Origin: Pseudomonadota bacterium
GTDB taxonomy: Bacteria > Pseudomonadota > Alphaproteobacteria > Azospirillales > Azospirillaceae
Assembly (NCBI GenBank): GCA_023411035.1
Contig: JAEYPE010000019.1
Span: 1 to 40,101 of the forward strand
DNA length: 40,101 bases
Direction: 5' to 3'
Shown: positions 33,722-40,101 of the stretch, piece after piece
Numbering within the stretch: position 1 is the first letter of the stretch
Layout of the letters: every line of letters starts with the position of its first letter
Position numbers and translations under genes: made by a program
Notes under the pieces: generated by a model
What the model was told of the DNA's origin: nothing
What the model saw: only the letters and a program-made list of their open reading frames with translations
Database searches by the model: none

Positions 33722-34306
33722 TCACCCCCGCGGGGCGTGCTTGTTCAGGATGCGTTGCAGGGTGCGGCGGTGCATCTTCAGCCGGCGGGCGGTCTCGGAG
33801 ACGTTCCGGTCGCACTGCTCGAACACGCGCTGGATGTGCTCCCACCGCACGCGGTCGGCGGACATCGGGTTTTCCGGCGGCGAGGGCAGGGGGCGGCCAT
33901 CGGCCAGCAGGGCGGATTCCACGGCGTCGGCGTCCGCCGGCTTCGGCAGGTAGTCCACCGCGCCGGCCTTCACCGCGGCCACCGCCGTGGCGATGTTGCC
34001 GTAACCGGTCAGCATGACGATGCGGGCGTCGGGGCGGGCGTCGCGCAGGGTCTTGACCACATCCAGACCGCTGCCGTCCGCCAGCCGCAGGTCGACCACC
34101 GCGAAGGCCGGGGCCGATTCCTGGGCGACTTCGATGCCAAGCTGCACGCTGTCCACGGCCACCACGTTGAAACCGCGCTTTTCCATGGCGCGCGCAAGCC
34201 GGGTGCGGAAAGGCGCGTCGTCGTCGACGATGAGGAGGCTGCGGGTAACGTCACCCGTGAACGTCAGCTTGGCGGTCTCGCCCGTTGGACTCTCGTCCGT
34301 GGTCAT
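33722..34306 (-). CDS. regA: RegA/PrrA/ActR-family response regulator
   Basis: 194-residue response regulator of the global redox system that controls respiration, carbon and nitrogen fixation genes in alphaproteobacteria. The receiver domain has the acidic pocket LLIVDDDAPF (Asp28-30), phospho-acceptor Asp72 in AVVDLRLADG, MLTGYGNIATAVAAVKAGA and Lys122 in YLPKP. The DNA-binding domain has the near-invariant RNVSETARRLKMHRRTLQRI. The ATG at 34306 is chosen; the open frame upstream overlaps regB. It lies 14 bases after the regB stop on the same strand, so the pair is one transcript. The senC gene, often beside regA, is missing. Slightly longer than typical RegA (about 184). Confidence 0.93.
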   Translation of the reverse strand: MTTDESPTGETAKLTFTGDVTRSLLIVDDDAPFRTRLARAMEKRGFNVVAVDSVQLGIEVAQESAPAFAVVDLRLADGSGLDVVKTLRDARPDARIVMLTGYGNIATAVAAVKAGAVDYLPKPADADAVESALLADGRPLPSPPENPMSADRVRWEHIQRVFEQCDRNVSETARRLKMHRRTLQRILNKHAPRG

Positions 34307-34320
34307 CGCGCTATCCACCA

Positions 34321-35673
34321 CTAGTCCTCTGGTTCTAAAACACCACGTTCCCAACGTACGACAACTCGCGCGCCGCCGCTACGGTTATTGCTAAAGGCTA
34401 CCCGTCCGCCTGTTTTCTCTAGCAGCGTTTGTGCAATAAAGATTCCCAGCCCCATATGGCCCGACCGCTCGGTTCTTGCGGACAGATAAGGTTCGCCGAT
34501 CCGGCTCAGCAGATGGGCAGGATAGCCCGGTCCGTCGTCCATCACCACCACCGTCGCGGACTTCGCATCCCAGGAGGCGGTGACCGTCACACGTTCGACG
34601 GCGAACTGGTGGGCGTTCTGGATGAAGTTGCCGAGGCCATGGATGATTTCCGGGCTGCGGCGGACGATGGGTTCCTCCACCCCCGCGGCGTCCCCGGCGG
34701 CGCCGTTGCGCTCTATGGCGAATTGGATATGTCCAAGCCGGTGCGGCGCGCCCGCCGCCTCCACCAGCGCGGTCAGGGGCAGCCGCTCGAACGGGTCGCC
34801 GCCGTCCGCCTCCGGCTTGCGGGCCAACTCCGCCAGGATTTCGCGGCAGCGCATCACCTGGCTTTGCAGCAGGGCCACGTCCTCGGTGTAGGGGCTGCCG
34901 GGCGGCAGGTCGTGCAGCAGTTCCTTCGCCACCACGGCGATGGTACCGAGCGGCGACCCCAGCTCGTGCGCGGCGGCGGCGGCCAGCGCGCCCAGCGAGG
35001 ACAGCCGCTGCTCCCGCGCCAGCGCCACCTGCGAGGCCGACAGGGCGTTGGCGAAGCGCCGCGCCTCCTCCGCCACGCGGAAGACGTAGCCGCTGATGAA
35101 GCTGGCCGACACCGACAGCGACAGCCAGATGCCGAAGGCGTAGAGCGGGGCGACCGACGGCATCGGCTCCGGCCAGGGCAGGGGGAAATGCCACATCGCC
35201 AGCACGGTCAGGCAGACGAGGTTGAGGCCGGTCAGCAGGACCACGCTGTAACGCGACAGGATCGCCGCGGCCACCGTCATCGGCGCCAGCAGCAGGATGG
35301 CGAAGGGGTTCGCGAGGCCGCCGGTCAGATACAGCAGCAGCGTGAGCTGCAGCATGTCGTAGCCGAGATAGAGCGCGGCGTCCCGGTCGGCCAGCCGCAG
35401 CCGCCCGCCGCGCTGGGCCATCGCCACGAGGTTCAGCAGAATCGACGCCCCGATGGCCGCCAGCACCGGCCCCAGCGGCAGGGGGAAGCCCATCACCATC
35501 TGCACCGACGCCACGGTGGCGAGCTGCCCGATCACGGCGATCCAGCGGATCAGGATCAGGGTGCGCAGCGTGACGCGCCCGTCCAGGTTGGTCCACAGGG
35601 CCGGTCCCGGACGGTTGGCGTGCGCCATGGCGTGGCGTACGGATGAGGCGGCGGCAGAAGCGGTGGCGGGCAT
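34321..35673 (-). CDS. regB: RegB/PrrB/ActS-family redox sensor histidine kinase
   Basis: 450-residue membrane kinase partnering RegA. Six hydrophobic segments (about 40-215) include the quinone-linked GGLANPF heptad at 118-124. The H-box is AAAAHELGSPLGTIAVV (His236). The redox-active Cys is kept at Cys276 in QVMRCREIL, exactly 40 residues after the His as in RegB (His225, Cys265). The ATPase domain has LGNFIQNAHQFA, VMDDGPGYPAHLL and GHMGLGIFIAQTLLEKTGG. The ATG at 35673 has GGAAAG upstream; in-frame ATGs further up (35715 and beyond) lack support. It is divergent from the ABC exporter genes, with a 108-base gap holding a TGGCG-N6-CGCCA inverted repeat (35746-35761). Confidence 0.94.
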   Translation of the reverse strand: MPATASAAASSVRHAMAHANRPGPALWTNLDGRVTLRTLILIRWIAVIGQLATVASVQMVMGFPLPLGPVLAAIGASILLNLVAMAQRGGRLRLADRDAALYLGYDMLQLTLLLYLTGGLANPFAILLLAPMTVAAAILSRYSVVLLTGLNLVCLTVLAMWHFPLPWPEPMPSVAPLYAFGIWLSLSVSASFISGYVFRVAEEARRFANALSASQVALAREQRLSSLGALAAAAAHELGSPLGTIAVVAKELLHDLPPGSPYTEDVALLQSQVMRCREILAELARKPEADGGDPFERLPLTALVEAAGAPHRLGHIQFAIERNGAAGDAAGVEEPIVRRSPEIIHGLGNFIQNAHQFAVERVTVTASWDAKSATVVVMDDGPGYPAHLLSRIGEPYLSARTERSGHMGLGIFIAQTLLEKTGGRVAFSNNRSGGARVVVRWERGVLEPED

Positions 35674-35745
35674 GGGCGGACTTTCCAGGGGGGGCCGCTG
35701 TTTCCGCGGCTTCATACCGATTTGTCGGATGCTGTTTTGCCACTC

Positions 35746-35761
35746 TGGCGTTTGCGCGCCA
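35746..35761. promoter_or_regulatory. Inverted repeat TGGCG-N6-CGCCA between regB and ABC exporter genes
   Basis: A 5-bp perfect inverted repeat lies 20 bases before the ABC ATPase start and 72 bases before regB. It could be a RegA or other regulator site; the evidence is only symmetry and position. Confidence 0.25.
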
Positions 35762-35781
35762 AGCGGCCATATTCTCCGCCT

Positions 35782-36594
35782 ATGGATCAATCCGCGAATC
35801 AGCATGCGATCCGGGCCGAGGGCCTGACCAAACGCTACGGCACCGCCCGGTCCGGCGAGGTCACCGCGGTGGACGGCATCTCCTTCACCGTGGCGGCGGG
35901 ATCGGTCACCGGGCTTCTGGGCGGCAACGGGGCCGGTAAGACGACGACCATCTCCATGCTGCTGGGGCTGCTTCTGCCGACCTCCGGCACGGTGGAGGTG
36001 CTGGGGGTGGACATGGTGCGCCACCGCCACGCGGCGCTGCCCCGCATGAATTTCTCCTCGCCCTATGTGGAGCTGCCGCACCGGCTGACCGTGCGCGAGA
36101 ACCTGACCGTCTACGGGCACCTCTACGGCCTGAAGGGGGTGAAGCGGCGGGTGGAGGAACTGGCCGGGCACCTCGACCTGACGCGCTTCCTGGACCGCCC
36201 GTCCGGCGGGCTGTCGGCGGGGCAGAAGACGCGGGTGGCATTGGCCAAGGCGCTGCTGAACCAGCCCGAGCTTCTGCTGCTGGACGAGCCGACCGCCTCG
36301 CTGGACCCCGACACGGCGGATTGGATACGCACCTATCTGGAGCGCTACCGCTTCGAGTCCGGGGCCACCATCTTGCTCGCCTCCCACAACATGCTGGAGG
36401 TGGAGCGGCTGTGCGACGACGTGCTGATGATGCGCCAGGGGCGGATCGTCGACCGCGGGTCCCCGGCGGCGCTGCTGGCCCGTTATGGCCGGACCTCGCT
36501 GGAGGACGTGTTCCTCGACATCGCCCGCGACCGCGCCAACGGCGATGACTCCAGCCGGGACTCCAGCCGGGAGGCCGCCGATGCCGCCGAGTGA
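35782..36594 (+). CDS. ABC-2 type exporter, ATP-binding protein
   Basis: 270-residue ATPase of the DrrA/YadG type. Walker A GLLGGNGAGKTTTISMLLGL, signature SGGLSAGQKTRVALAKALL, Walker B ELLLLDEPTASLDP and the H-loop ILLASHNMLEVERL are all present. The start at 35782 gives the usual N-terminus (AIRAEGLTKRYG follows closely). The C-terminal tail SSRDSSREAADAAE comes from a 12-bp tandem duplication at 36547-36570. It overlaps the permease gene by 14 bases, so the pair should form a dimeric exporter with ATPases on the cytoplasmic face. Substrate unknown; no ligand clue in context. Confidence 0.9.
   Translation: MDQSANQHAIRAEGLTKRYGTARSGEVTAVDGISFTVAAGSVTGLLGGNGAGKTTTISMLLGLLLPTSGTVEVLGVDMVRHRHAALPRMNFSSPYVELPHRLTVRENLTVYGHLYGLKGVKRRVEELAGHLDLTRFLDRPSGGLSAGQKTRVALAKALLNQPELLLLDEPTASLDPDTADWIRTYLERYRFESGATILLASHNMLEVERLCDDVLMMRQGRIVDRGSPAALLARYGRTSLEDVFLDIARDRANGDDSSRDSSREAADAAE
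36547..36570 (+). repeat. Exact 12-bp tandem duplication at the ABC ATPase 3' end
   Basis: GACTCCAGCCGG occurs twice in a row (36547-36558, 36559-36570), encoding repeated Asp-Ser-Ser-Arg. It directly precedes, and by two bases overlaps, the ribosome-binding site of the permease gene. Confidence 0.85.
36569..36574 (+). promoter_or_regulatory. Ribosome-binding site deciding the permease start
   Basis: GGGAGG lies 6 bases before ATG at 36581, within the end of the ATPase gene. The alternative ATG at 36605 has no such sequence, so the upstream, overlapping start is preferred. Confidence 0.6.
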
Positions 36595-37417
36595 CGCCGC
36601 CGTGATGACGCATCCGAATCCCGCCTTCTCCGTCCGCCGGGTGGGGGCGATGGTGCTGCGCTACTGGTATCTGCTGCGCGGGTCCTGGCCGCGGTTTCTG
36701 GAGCTGGCCTACTGGCCGACCATGCAGATGATCCTGTGGGGCTACATCAACCAGTTCATGGCCTCCTCCAGCGCCTGGGTGGCGCAGGGGGCGGGGGTGC
36801 TGGTCAGCGCGGTCCTGCTGTGGGACGTGCTGTTCCGCGGGCAGCTCGGCGTGTCGGTCTCCTTCCTGGAGGAGATGTGGTCGCGCAACCTGGGCCACCT
36901 CTTCGTCAGCCCGCTTCGCCCCGGCGAATGGGTGGTGGCGCTGTTTGGGATGAGCCTGATCCGCACGGTGATCGGCGTCGTGCCGGCGGCGCTGCTGGCG
37001 ATTCCCCTCTTCGGCTATTCGCTGTTCGGGCTGGGGCTGCCGCTGGCCGGATTCTTCGTCAACCTGATCGTCTTCGGCTGGTCGCTGGGGCTGGTCATCG
37101 TGGCGCTGATCCTGCGCTACGGCATGGGGGCGGAAGGGCTGGCCTGGATCGTCGTCTTCATGCTGGCCCCGGTCAGCGCCGTCTATTACCCGGTCAGCGT
37201 CCTGCCGGAGTGGCTGCAATGGGTGGCCCTGTCCCTGCCGTCCAGCCACGTCTTCGAAGGGATGCGCGCCATCCTGTTCGACGGCACCATGCGCTGGGAC
37301 CATCTGGCCTGGGCGGCGGTGCTGAACGCGCTGTTCATGGGGCTGTGCACGGCGGCCTTCCTCTATTCCTTCCGTCAGGCGCGGGTGCGCGGGGCGCTGC
37401 TTCAGACAGGGGAATGA
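36581..37417 (+). CDS. ABC-2 type exporter, permease
   Basis: 278-residue integral membrane protein with six transmembrane helices, typical of ABC-2 permeases (NodJ/YadH-like). After a short N-terminal amphipathic stretch (VLRYWYLLRGSWPRFLELAY) come helices near 50-70, 72-100, 125-150, 155-185, 190-210 and 245-265. The ABC-2 region PVSAVYYPVSVLPEWLQWVA is characteristic. It starts at ATG 36581 inside the ATPase gene and has its own GGGAGG site. Substrate unknown; a lipid, polysaccharide or drug are all possible. Confidence 0.88.
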   Translation: MPPSDAAVMTHPNPAFSVRRVGAMVLRYWYLLRGSWPRFLELAYWPTMQMILWGYINQFMASSSAWVAQGAGVLVSAVLLWDVLFRGQLGVSVSFLEEMWSRNLGHLFVSPLRPGEWVVALFGMSLIRTVIGVVPAALLAIPLFGYSLFGLGLPLAGFFVNLIVFGWSLGLVIVALILRYGMGAEGLAWIVVFMLAPVSAVYYPVSVLPEWLQWVALSLPSSHVFEGMRAILFDGTMRWDHLAWAAVLNALFMGLCTAAFLYSFRQARVRGALLQTGE

Positions 37418-37497
37418 CAATCGGCGGGGACTCTCGCCAGCACCGGCCAGCCGTGCTAGCGTCCCGGCCTCTTCGGACCGACAGCCAGAGCCCCGCC

Positions 37498-38625
37498 ATG
37501 ACTTCCGTTACTCCCGCCGCCCCGGTCACCCTCGCTGAGATCGCCGCCGCCCTGGGCGCCGCGCTGGAGGGCGACGGCAGCGTCCGCATCGCCCGCGCCG
37601 TCCACCCGTCGGAGGCCGAGGGGCCGGAGGATCTGGCGCTCGCCATGGAAAAGGGCCTGACGGATCTGCTCGCCGACGGCAAGGCCGTCGCCGCCGTGGT
37701 CGCGGAGGGGGCGGAGGTGCCGGCCAACCTGAAGGGCTGGATCGTCGTGAAGCGCCCGCGCTTCGCCATGGCCGGGCTGACCACCCTGTTCGAAAAGCCG
37801 GTTCACGCCGAACCGGGCGTCCACCCCGCCGCCTTCGTGGCGCCGGAGGCCGTGCTTGGCGAGGGCGTGTCGGTCGGTCCCTTCGCCTATGTCGGGCCGA
37901 AGGCCGTGCTGGGCGAGGGCGTGATCGTGATGCCCCACGCCACGGTCGGGGCGGAGGCGGTGATCGGCAAGGACTGCCTGCTCCACCCCGGCGCCCGCGT
38001 GGGCGAGCGGGTGGTGATGGGCGAGCGCTGCATCATCCACCCCAACGCCTCGGTCGGGAACGACGGCTTCAGCTTCGTGACGCCGGAGCCGGGCAGCGTG
38101 GAATCGGCCAAGGCGACGGGCAAGGTGGTCGGCACCAACGTGATGATCCACCGGGTGAACTCCATCGGCACGGTGATCCTGGGCGACGACGTGGAGATCG
38201 GGGCCAACGCCACCATCGACCGCGGCACCATCACGGCGACCCGCATCGGCTCCGGCACCAAGATCGACAACCTCGTGCAGATCGGCCACAACGTGCAGAT
38301 CGGCACCAACTGCATGCTGTGCGGCCATGTCGGCATCGCCGGCAGCACGACCATCGGCGACCGCGTGGTGCTGGCCGGCAAGGTGGGCGTGGCCGACCAT
38401 GTGAAGATCGGCAACGACGCGGTGGTGGCCGCCAACTCCGGCGTCGGAACGGACATTCCGGCGAAGGCCGTCTACATGGGCTATCCGGCGGTGCCGCGCG
38501 ACCGCGCCTTCGACCAGTACAAGGGGCTGGCCCGGCTGAAGCGCCTGTTCGCGGACGTGACCGACCTGAAGAAGCGGGTCGGGGCGCTGGATGGGGGCGG
38601 GAAGCCGGTTGCCGACGACAAGTGA
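37498..38625 (+). CDS. lpxD: LpxD-like UDP-3-O-acylglucosamine N-acyltransferase
   Basis: 375-residue left-handed beta-helix acyltransferase. LpxD adds the 3-hydroxyacyl chain to N2 of UDP-3-O-acylglucosamine in lipid A synthesis. The N-terminal domain (about 1-105) matches the LpxD uridine-binding region, and hexapeptide repeats run from about 110. The catalytic His is kept (His264 in VQIGHNVQIG) and GANATIDRGTI plus SGTKIDNLVQ are typical. It is about 35 residues longer than usual, partly from an insert after GNDGFSFVTPEPGSVESAK. It stands alone, away from the bamA-lpxD-fabZ-lpxA-lpxB cluster, so it may be a second copy with another acyl specificity. Upstream are 80 bases without a clear promoter. 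Confidence 0.88.
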   Translation: MTSVTPAAPVTLAEIAAALGAALEGDGSVRIARAVHPSEAEGPEDLALAMEKGLTDLLADGKAVAAVVAEGAEVPANLKGWIVVKRPRFAMAGLTTLFEKPVHAEPGVHPAAFVAPEAVLGEGVSVGPFAYVGPKAVLGEGVIVMPHATVGAEAVIGKDCLLHPGARVGERVVMGERCIIHPNASVGNDGFSFVTPEPGSVESAKATGKVVGTNVMIHRVNSIGTVILGDDVEIGANATIDRGTITATRIGSGTKIDNLVQIGHNVQIGTNCMLCGHVGIAGSTTIGDRVVLAGKVGVADHVKIGNDAVVAANSGVGTDIPAKAVYMGYPAVPRDRAFDQYKGLARLKRLFADVTDLKKRVGALDGGGKPVADDK

Positions 38626-38635
38626 TGGGGAAGTA

Positions 38636-38682
38636 TTGCCCCCACCCTTCCCGCGGCGCAGCCGCGGGAAGGGTGGGGGCAA
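38636..38682. terminator. Perfect 22-bp palindrome, bidirectional terminator
   Basis: The arms 38636-38657 and 38661-38682 are exact reverse complements over 22 bases and enclose a GCA loop. It lies between the convergent lpxD-like and flavin-type genes, 10 and 7 bases from their stops. There is no T run, so it may be a repeat-derived terminator or a cruciform-forming element. Confidence 0.75.
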
Positions 38683-38689
38683 CGGCGCT

Positions 38690-39199
38690 CTACTGGAACG
38701 CGATCTTCGCGTGTTCCCCCGGACTTGGCGGCTCGCCGGTCACCTTGGCCTTCACATAGCCGTAGGCGTAGACCATCGCGCTGGACGGGCTGTCCCAATA
38801 TTCGGCCTGATCGACGCCGACCTTCAGCAGCGTAAGCTCCGGGTCGTCCGCCCCTTGCGGGAACCAGGTGGACAGGATGTCCCGCCAAAGGAAGCGGATC
38901 TTGTCCCGGTCGCGCACCGTCTCGGCGATGCCGGACACCGACACGTAATCCTGCTTTTCCGGATCGGCATAGGACAGGTTCACGCGCCAGTGCGTTTTCA
39001 GTTCGTGAACCTTCGGCGAGTCGGCTCTCGTAAAGAACCACAAATTTCCATCGTCGAATCCCGCGTGCGGCAGGGTGGCCATGGGGCGGGAACGCAAAAT
39101 GCCGTTCCCGTCCAGCGTCGTCATCATGCAGATGCGGACGCCCTTGATCATGCTCCAGAGCTTCTCGGCGGCCTTGCGATCGTCAGCGCTGCTTGCCAT
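38690..39199 (-). CDS. Pyridoxamine 5'-phosphate oxidase-like (general stress protein 26 type)
   Basis: 169-residue protein of the split-barrel flavin-binding superfamily. Visible: EKLWSMIKGVRICMMTTLDG, GILRSRPMATLPHAG, LWFFTRADSPKVHELK and VNLSYADPEKQDYVSVSG, the order seen in the general stress protein 26 group, which binds FMN, FAD or other flavin-like cofactors. It probably has a redox role in stress; the substrate is unknown. The ATG is at 39199. A hairpin precedes it, and part of its ribosome-binding sequence lies in the hairpin arm. Confidence 0.88.
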   Translation of the reverse strand: MASSADDRKAAEKLWSMIKGVRICMMTTLDGNGILRSRPMATLPHAGFDDGNLWFFTRADSPKVHELKTHWRVNLSYADPEKQDYVSVSGIAETVRDRDKIRFLWRDILSTWFPQGADDPELTLLKVGVDQAEYWDSPSSAMVYAYGYVKAKVTGEPPSPGEHAKIAFQ

Positions 39200-39208
39200 G
39201 GTCCGACC

Positions 39209-39230
39209 CTCTGTTGGTAGCCCAACGGAG
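39209..39230 (-). promoter_or_regulatory. Hairpin covering the ribosome-binding site of the flavin-type gene
   Basis: CTCTGTTGG (39209-39217) pairs with CCAACGGAG (39222-39230), with one G-T type position and a 4-base loop. On the minus strand the 3' arm ends in AGAG, the first part of the AGAGGG ribosome-binding sequence. It could limit translation of the downstream gene or act as an attenuator after cobC. Confidence 0.3.
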
Positions 39231-39235
39231 TCCGG

Positions 39236-39865
39236 TCAACGCCCGCTGTCCGAAAAGGTTCCGAGCGCGTTCAGAGCCGCGACCGACCAGAAATCCGGGC
39301 CTCCATCGCCGCCGTAATGGTCGATCCGCGACAGCGACAAGGGCGCCACCGCCAGCCGGAGCGCCGCCTGCGGAGTCAGGTCCAGGGCGAGCGCCAGCGC
39401 CGCGCGGATCGGGCCGCCGTGGATCACCGCCACGATGTCCCGCCCGGCGTGGGCCGCGGTCAGCCGGGCGACGGCGCCGGCCACGCGCTCCATCACCGCC
39501 GCGAAGCTCTCGCCCTCCGGCGGGGCTTCCGTTGCCGGGTCGGCCCAGAAACGGCGGGCCTCCTCGGGGTGCAGGTCCGCCACCGCGTCGTGGGACAGCC
39601 CCTCCCAGCGGCCGAAATCCTGTTCGGCAAGGCCGCGCTCGACCAGCGCCATGTCGCTGCCGGGAAGCCGCAGCGCCGCCGCCGTCTGGCGCGTGCGGCG
39701 CAGGTGCGAGGTCACCCAGACCGCTTGCGGCGGCAGACGCGCCGCCAGTTCCGCCAGGGCCGCGGCGTTGCCGGTGTCGGCGGGCGGATCGCTCCGCCCA
39801 TAGATCAGCTTGTCCGGATTCGGGACGGGGGCGTGGCGGATCAGCCACCAGCGAGTGTTGTTCAT
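39236..39865 (-). CDS. cobC: Histidine phosphatase, alpha-ribazole phosphatase CobC type
   Basis: 209-residue phosphoglycerate-mutase-fold phosphatase. The catalytic RHG-type motif is WWLIRHAPVPNP (His near residue 11), with the second His in VAVIHGGPIRAALA. EQDFGRWEGLS and PPEGESFAAVMERV are common in CobC. It would remove phosphate from alpha-ribazole-5'-phosphate or the late cobalamin phosphate. Its start overlaps the stop of the cobS-like gene by 4 bases (ATGA), which supports the cobalamin assignment. The ATG at 39865 gives the family N-terminus. Confidence 0.88.
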   Translation of the reverse strand: MNNTRWWLIRHAPVPNPDKLIYGRSDPPADTGNAAALAELAARLPPQAVWVTSHLRRTRQTAAALRLPGSDMALVERGLAEQDFGRWEGLSHDAVADLHPEEARRFWADPATEAPPEGESFAAVMERVAGAVARLTAAHAGRDIVAVIHGGPIRAALALALDLTPQAALRLAVAPLSLSRIDHYGGDGGPDFWSVAALNALGTFSDSGR

Positions 39866-40101
39866 GCAACAGTCGCCGCGAGGGTGAGCAGAACGGCGGC
39901 CTCCGCCACCTGCTGTGCGGCGCCGAACACATCGCCGGTGTGGCCGCCGATCTGCCGCCGCGCCTGCCACGCCACCGCCGCGACCGCCACGGCTGCGGCG
40001 AGAATCGCGGCGGGCGCCAGCCCCTTCAGCGCCACCAAGGCCACGCCCAGCGCCAGGGCGAGCGACAGGGCCACCGTGCCGCGCGTCGGGCGTCCCTGCC
40101 G
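39862..40101 (-). CDS. cobS: Adenosylcobinamide-GDP ribazoletransferase CobS (C-terminal part)
   Basis: Only the last 79 residues are in the window; the gene continues past the right edge. They contain two hydrophobic helices (ALSLALALGVALVALKG; AAILAAAVAVAAVA) and the CobS C-terminal motif GGHTGDVFGAAQQVAEAAVL, which is diagnostic. CobS joins the nucleotide loop to adenosyl-GDP-cobinamide at the inner membrane, the final assembly step of cobalamin. The ATGA overlap with cobC shows a shared operon. Confidence 0.9.
   Translation of the reverse strand, partial: RQGRPTRGTVALSLALALGVALVALKGLAPAAILAAAVAVAAVAWQARRQIGGHTGDVFGAAQQVAEAAVLLTLAATVA

Overview
The window is about 40 kb of GC-rich, densely packed alphaproteobacterial chromosome. 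Strong G/C preference at third codon positions, the order rpmH-rnpA-yidD-yidC-engB-argB, a RegB/RegA-type redox two-component pair and the glyoxylate and cobalamin genes fit Rhodospirillales. Azospirillum or a close relative is the best guess, but this rests on gene content and not on a database search. I see no rRNA, tRNA, CRISPR array, insertion sequence or prophage. No stretch of more than 300 bases lacks a gene; the largest gaps are 18896-19151, 28456-28687, 12599-12815, 3782-3977 and 32462-32657.

Layout. (1) 1-5475, plus strand, mostly housekeeping: a helical protein cut by the window edge, xerD, malate synthase, accA and a MAPEG membrane protein. (2) 5485-12598, minus strand: a CorA-type transporter, a small conserved protein, argB, a CPA2-type antiporter, engB, then yidC, yidD, rnpA and rpmH. 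A clear sigma70-type promoter lies in front of rpmH and a hairpin terminator separates yidC from engB. (3) 12816-32461: a polysaccharide (capsule or exopolysaccharide) locus of the Wzx/Wzy type. It has a Wzc/ExoP-like co-polymerase with a BY-kinase domain, a flippase, a nucleotide-sugar dehydrogenase, an SDR epimerase/dehydratase, GDP-L-fucose synthase, three GT4 and two GT2 glycosyltransferases, a Wzy-like polymerase, an SGNH/AlgX-like protein, a secreted beta-helix protein on the opposite strand and an asparagine-synthetase-like protein at the far end. No priming transferase, Wza-like outer-membrane exporter or gmd is visible, so the pathway must be completed elsewhere. (4) 32658-37417: a Crp/Fnr-type regulator with a small DUF2892-like membrane protein, RegA and RegB homologues, and a two-gene ABC-2 exporter. 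(5) 37498-40101: an LpxD-like acyltransferase, a flavin-binding stress-type protein, cobC and the end of cobS.

Working model for the locus. The dehydrogenase and SDR enzymes supply a uronic-acid-type sugar and Fcl supplies GDP-L-fucose. The five transferases build a repeat unit, Wzx flips it, Wzy polymerises it and Wzc sets length and export. The amidotransferase-like and SGNH-like proteins are candidate modifiers, but the SGNH protein appears to lack all three catalytic residues.

Most notable observations: a coding-like 95-codon small gene at 21124-21411 split by one in-frame TGA; the triad-less SGNH/AlgX-like protein; an asparagine-synthetase-like protein without the glutaminase cysteine; a XerD with an AT-hook-like N-terminal tail; a 22-bp perfect palindrome with a 3-nt loop between convergent genes; GGGGAGAGGG-type hairpins at operon ends; and three exact in-frame 12-bp tandem duplications in unrelated genes.
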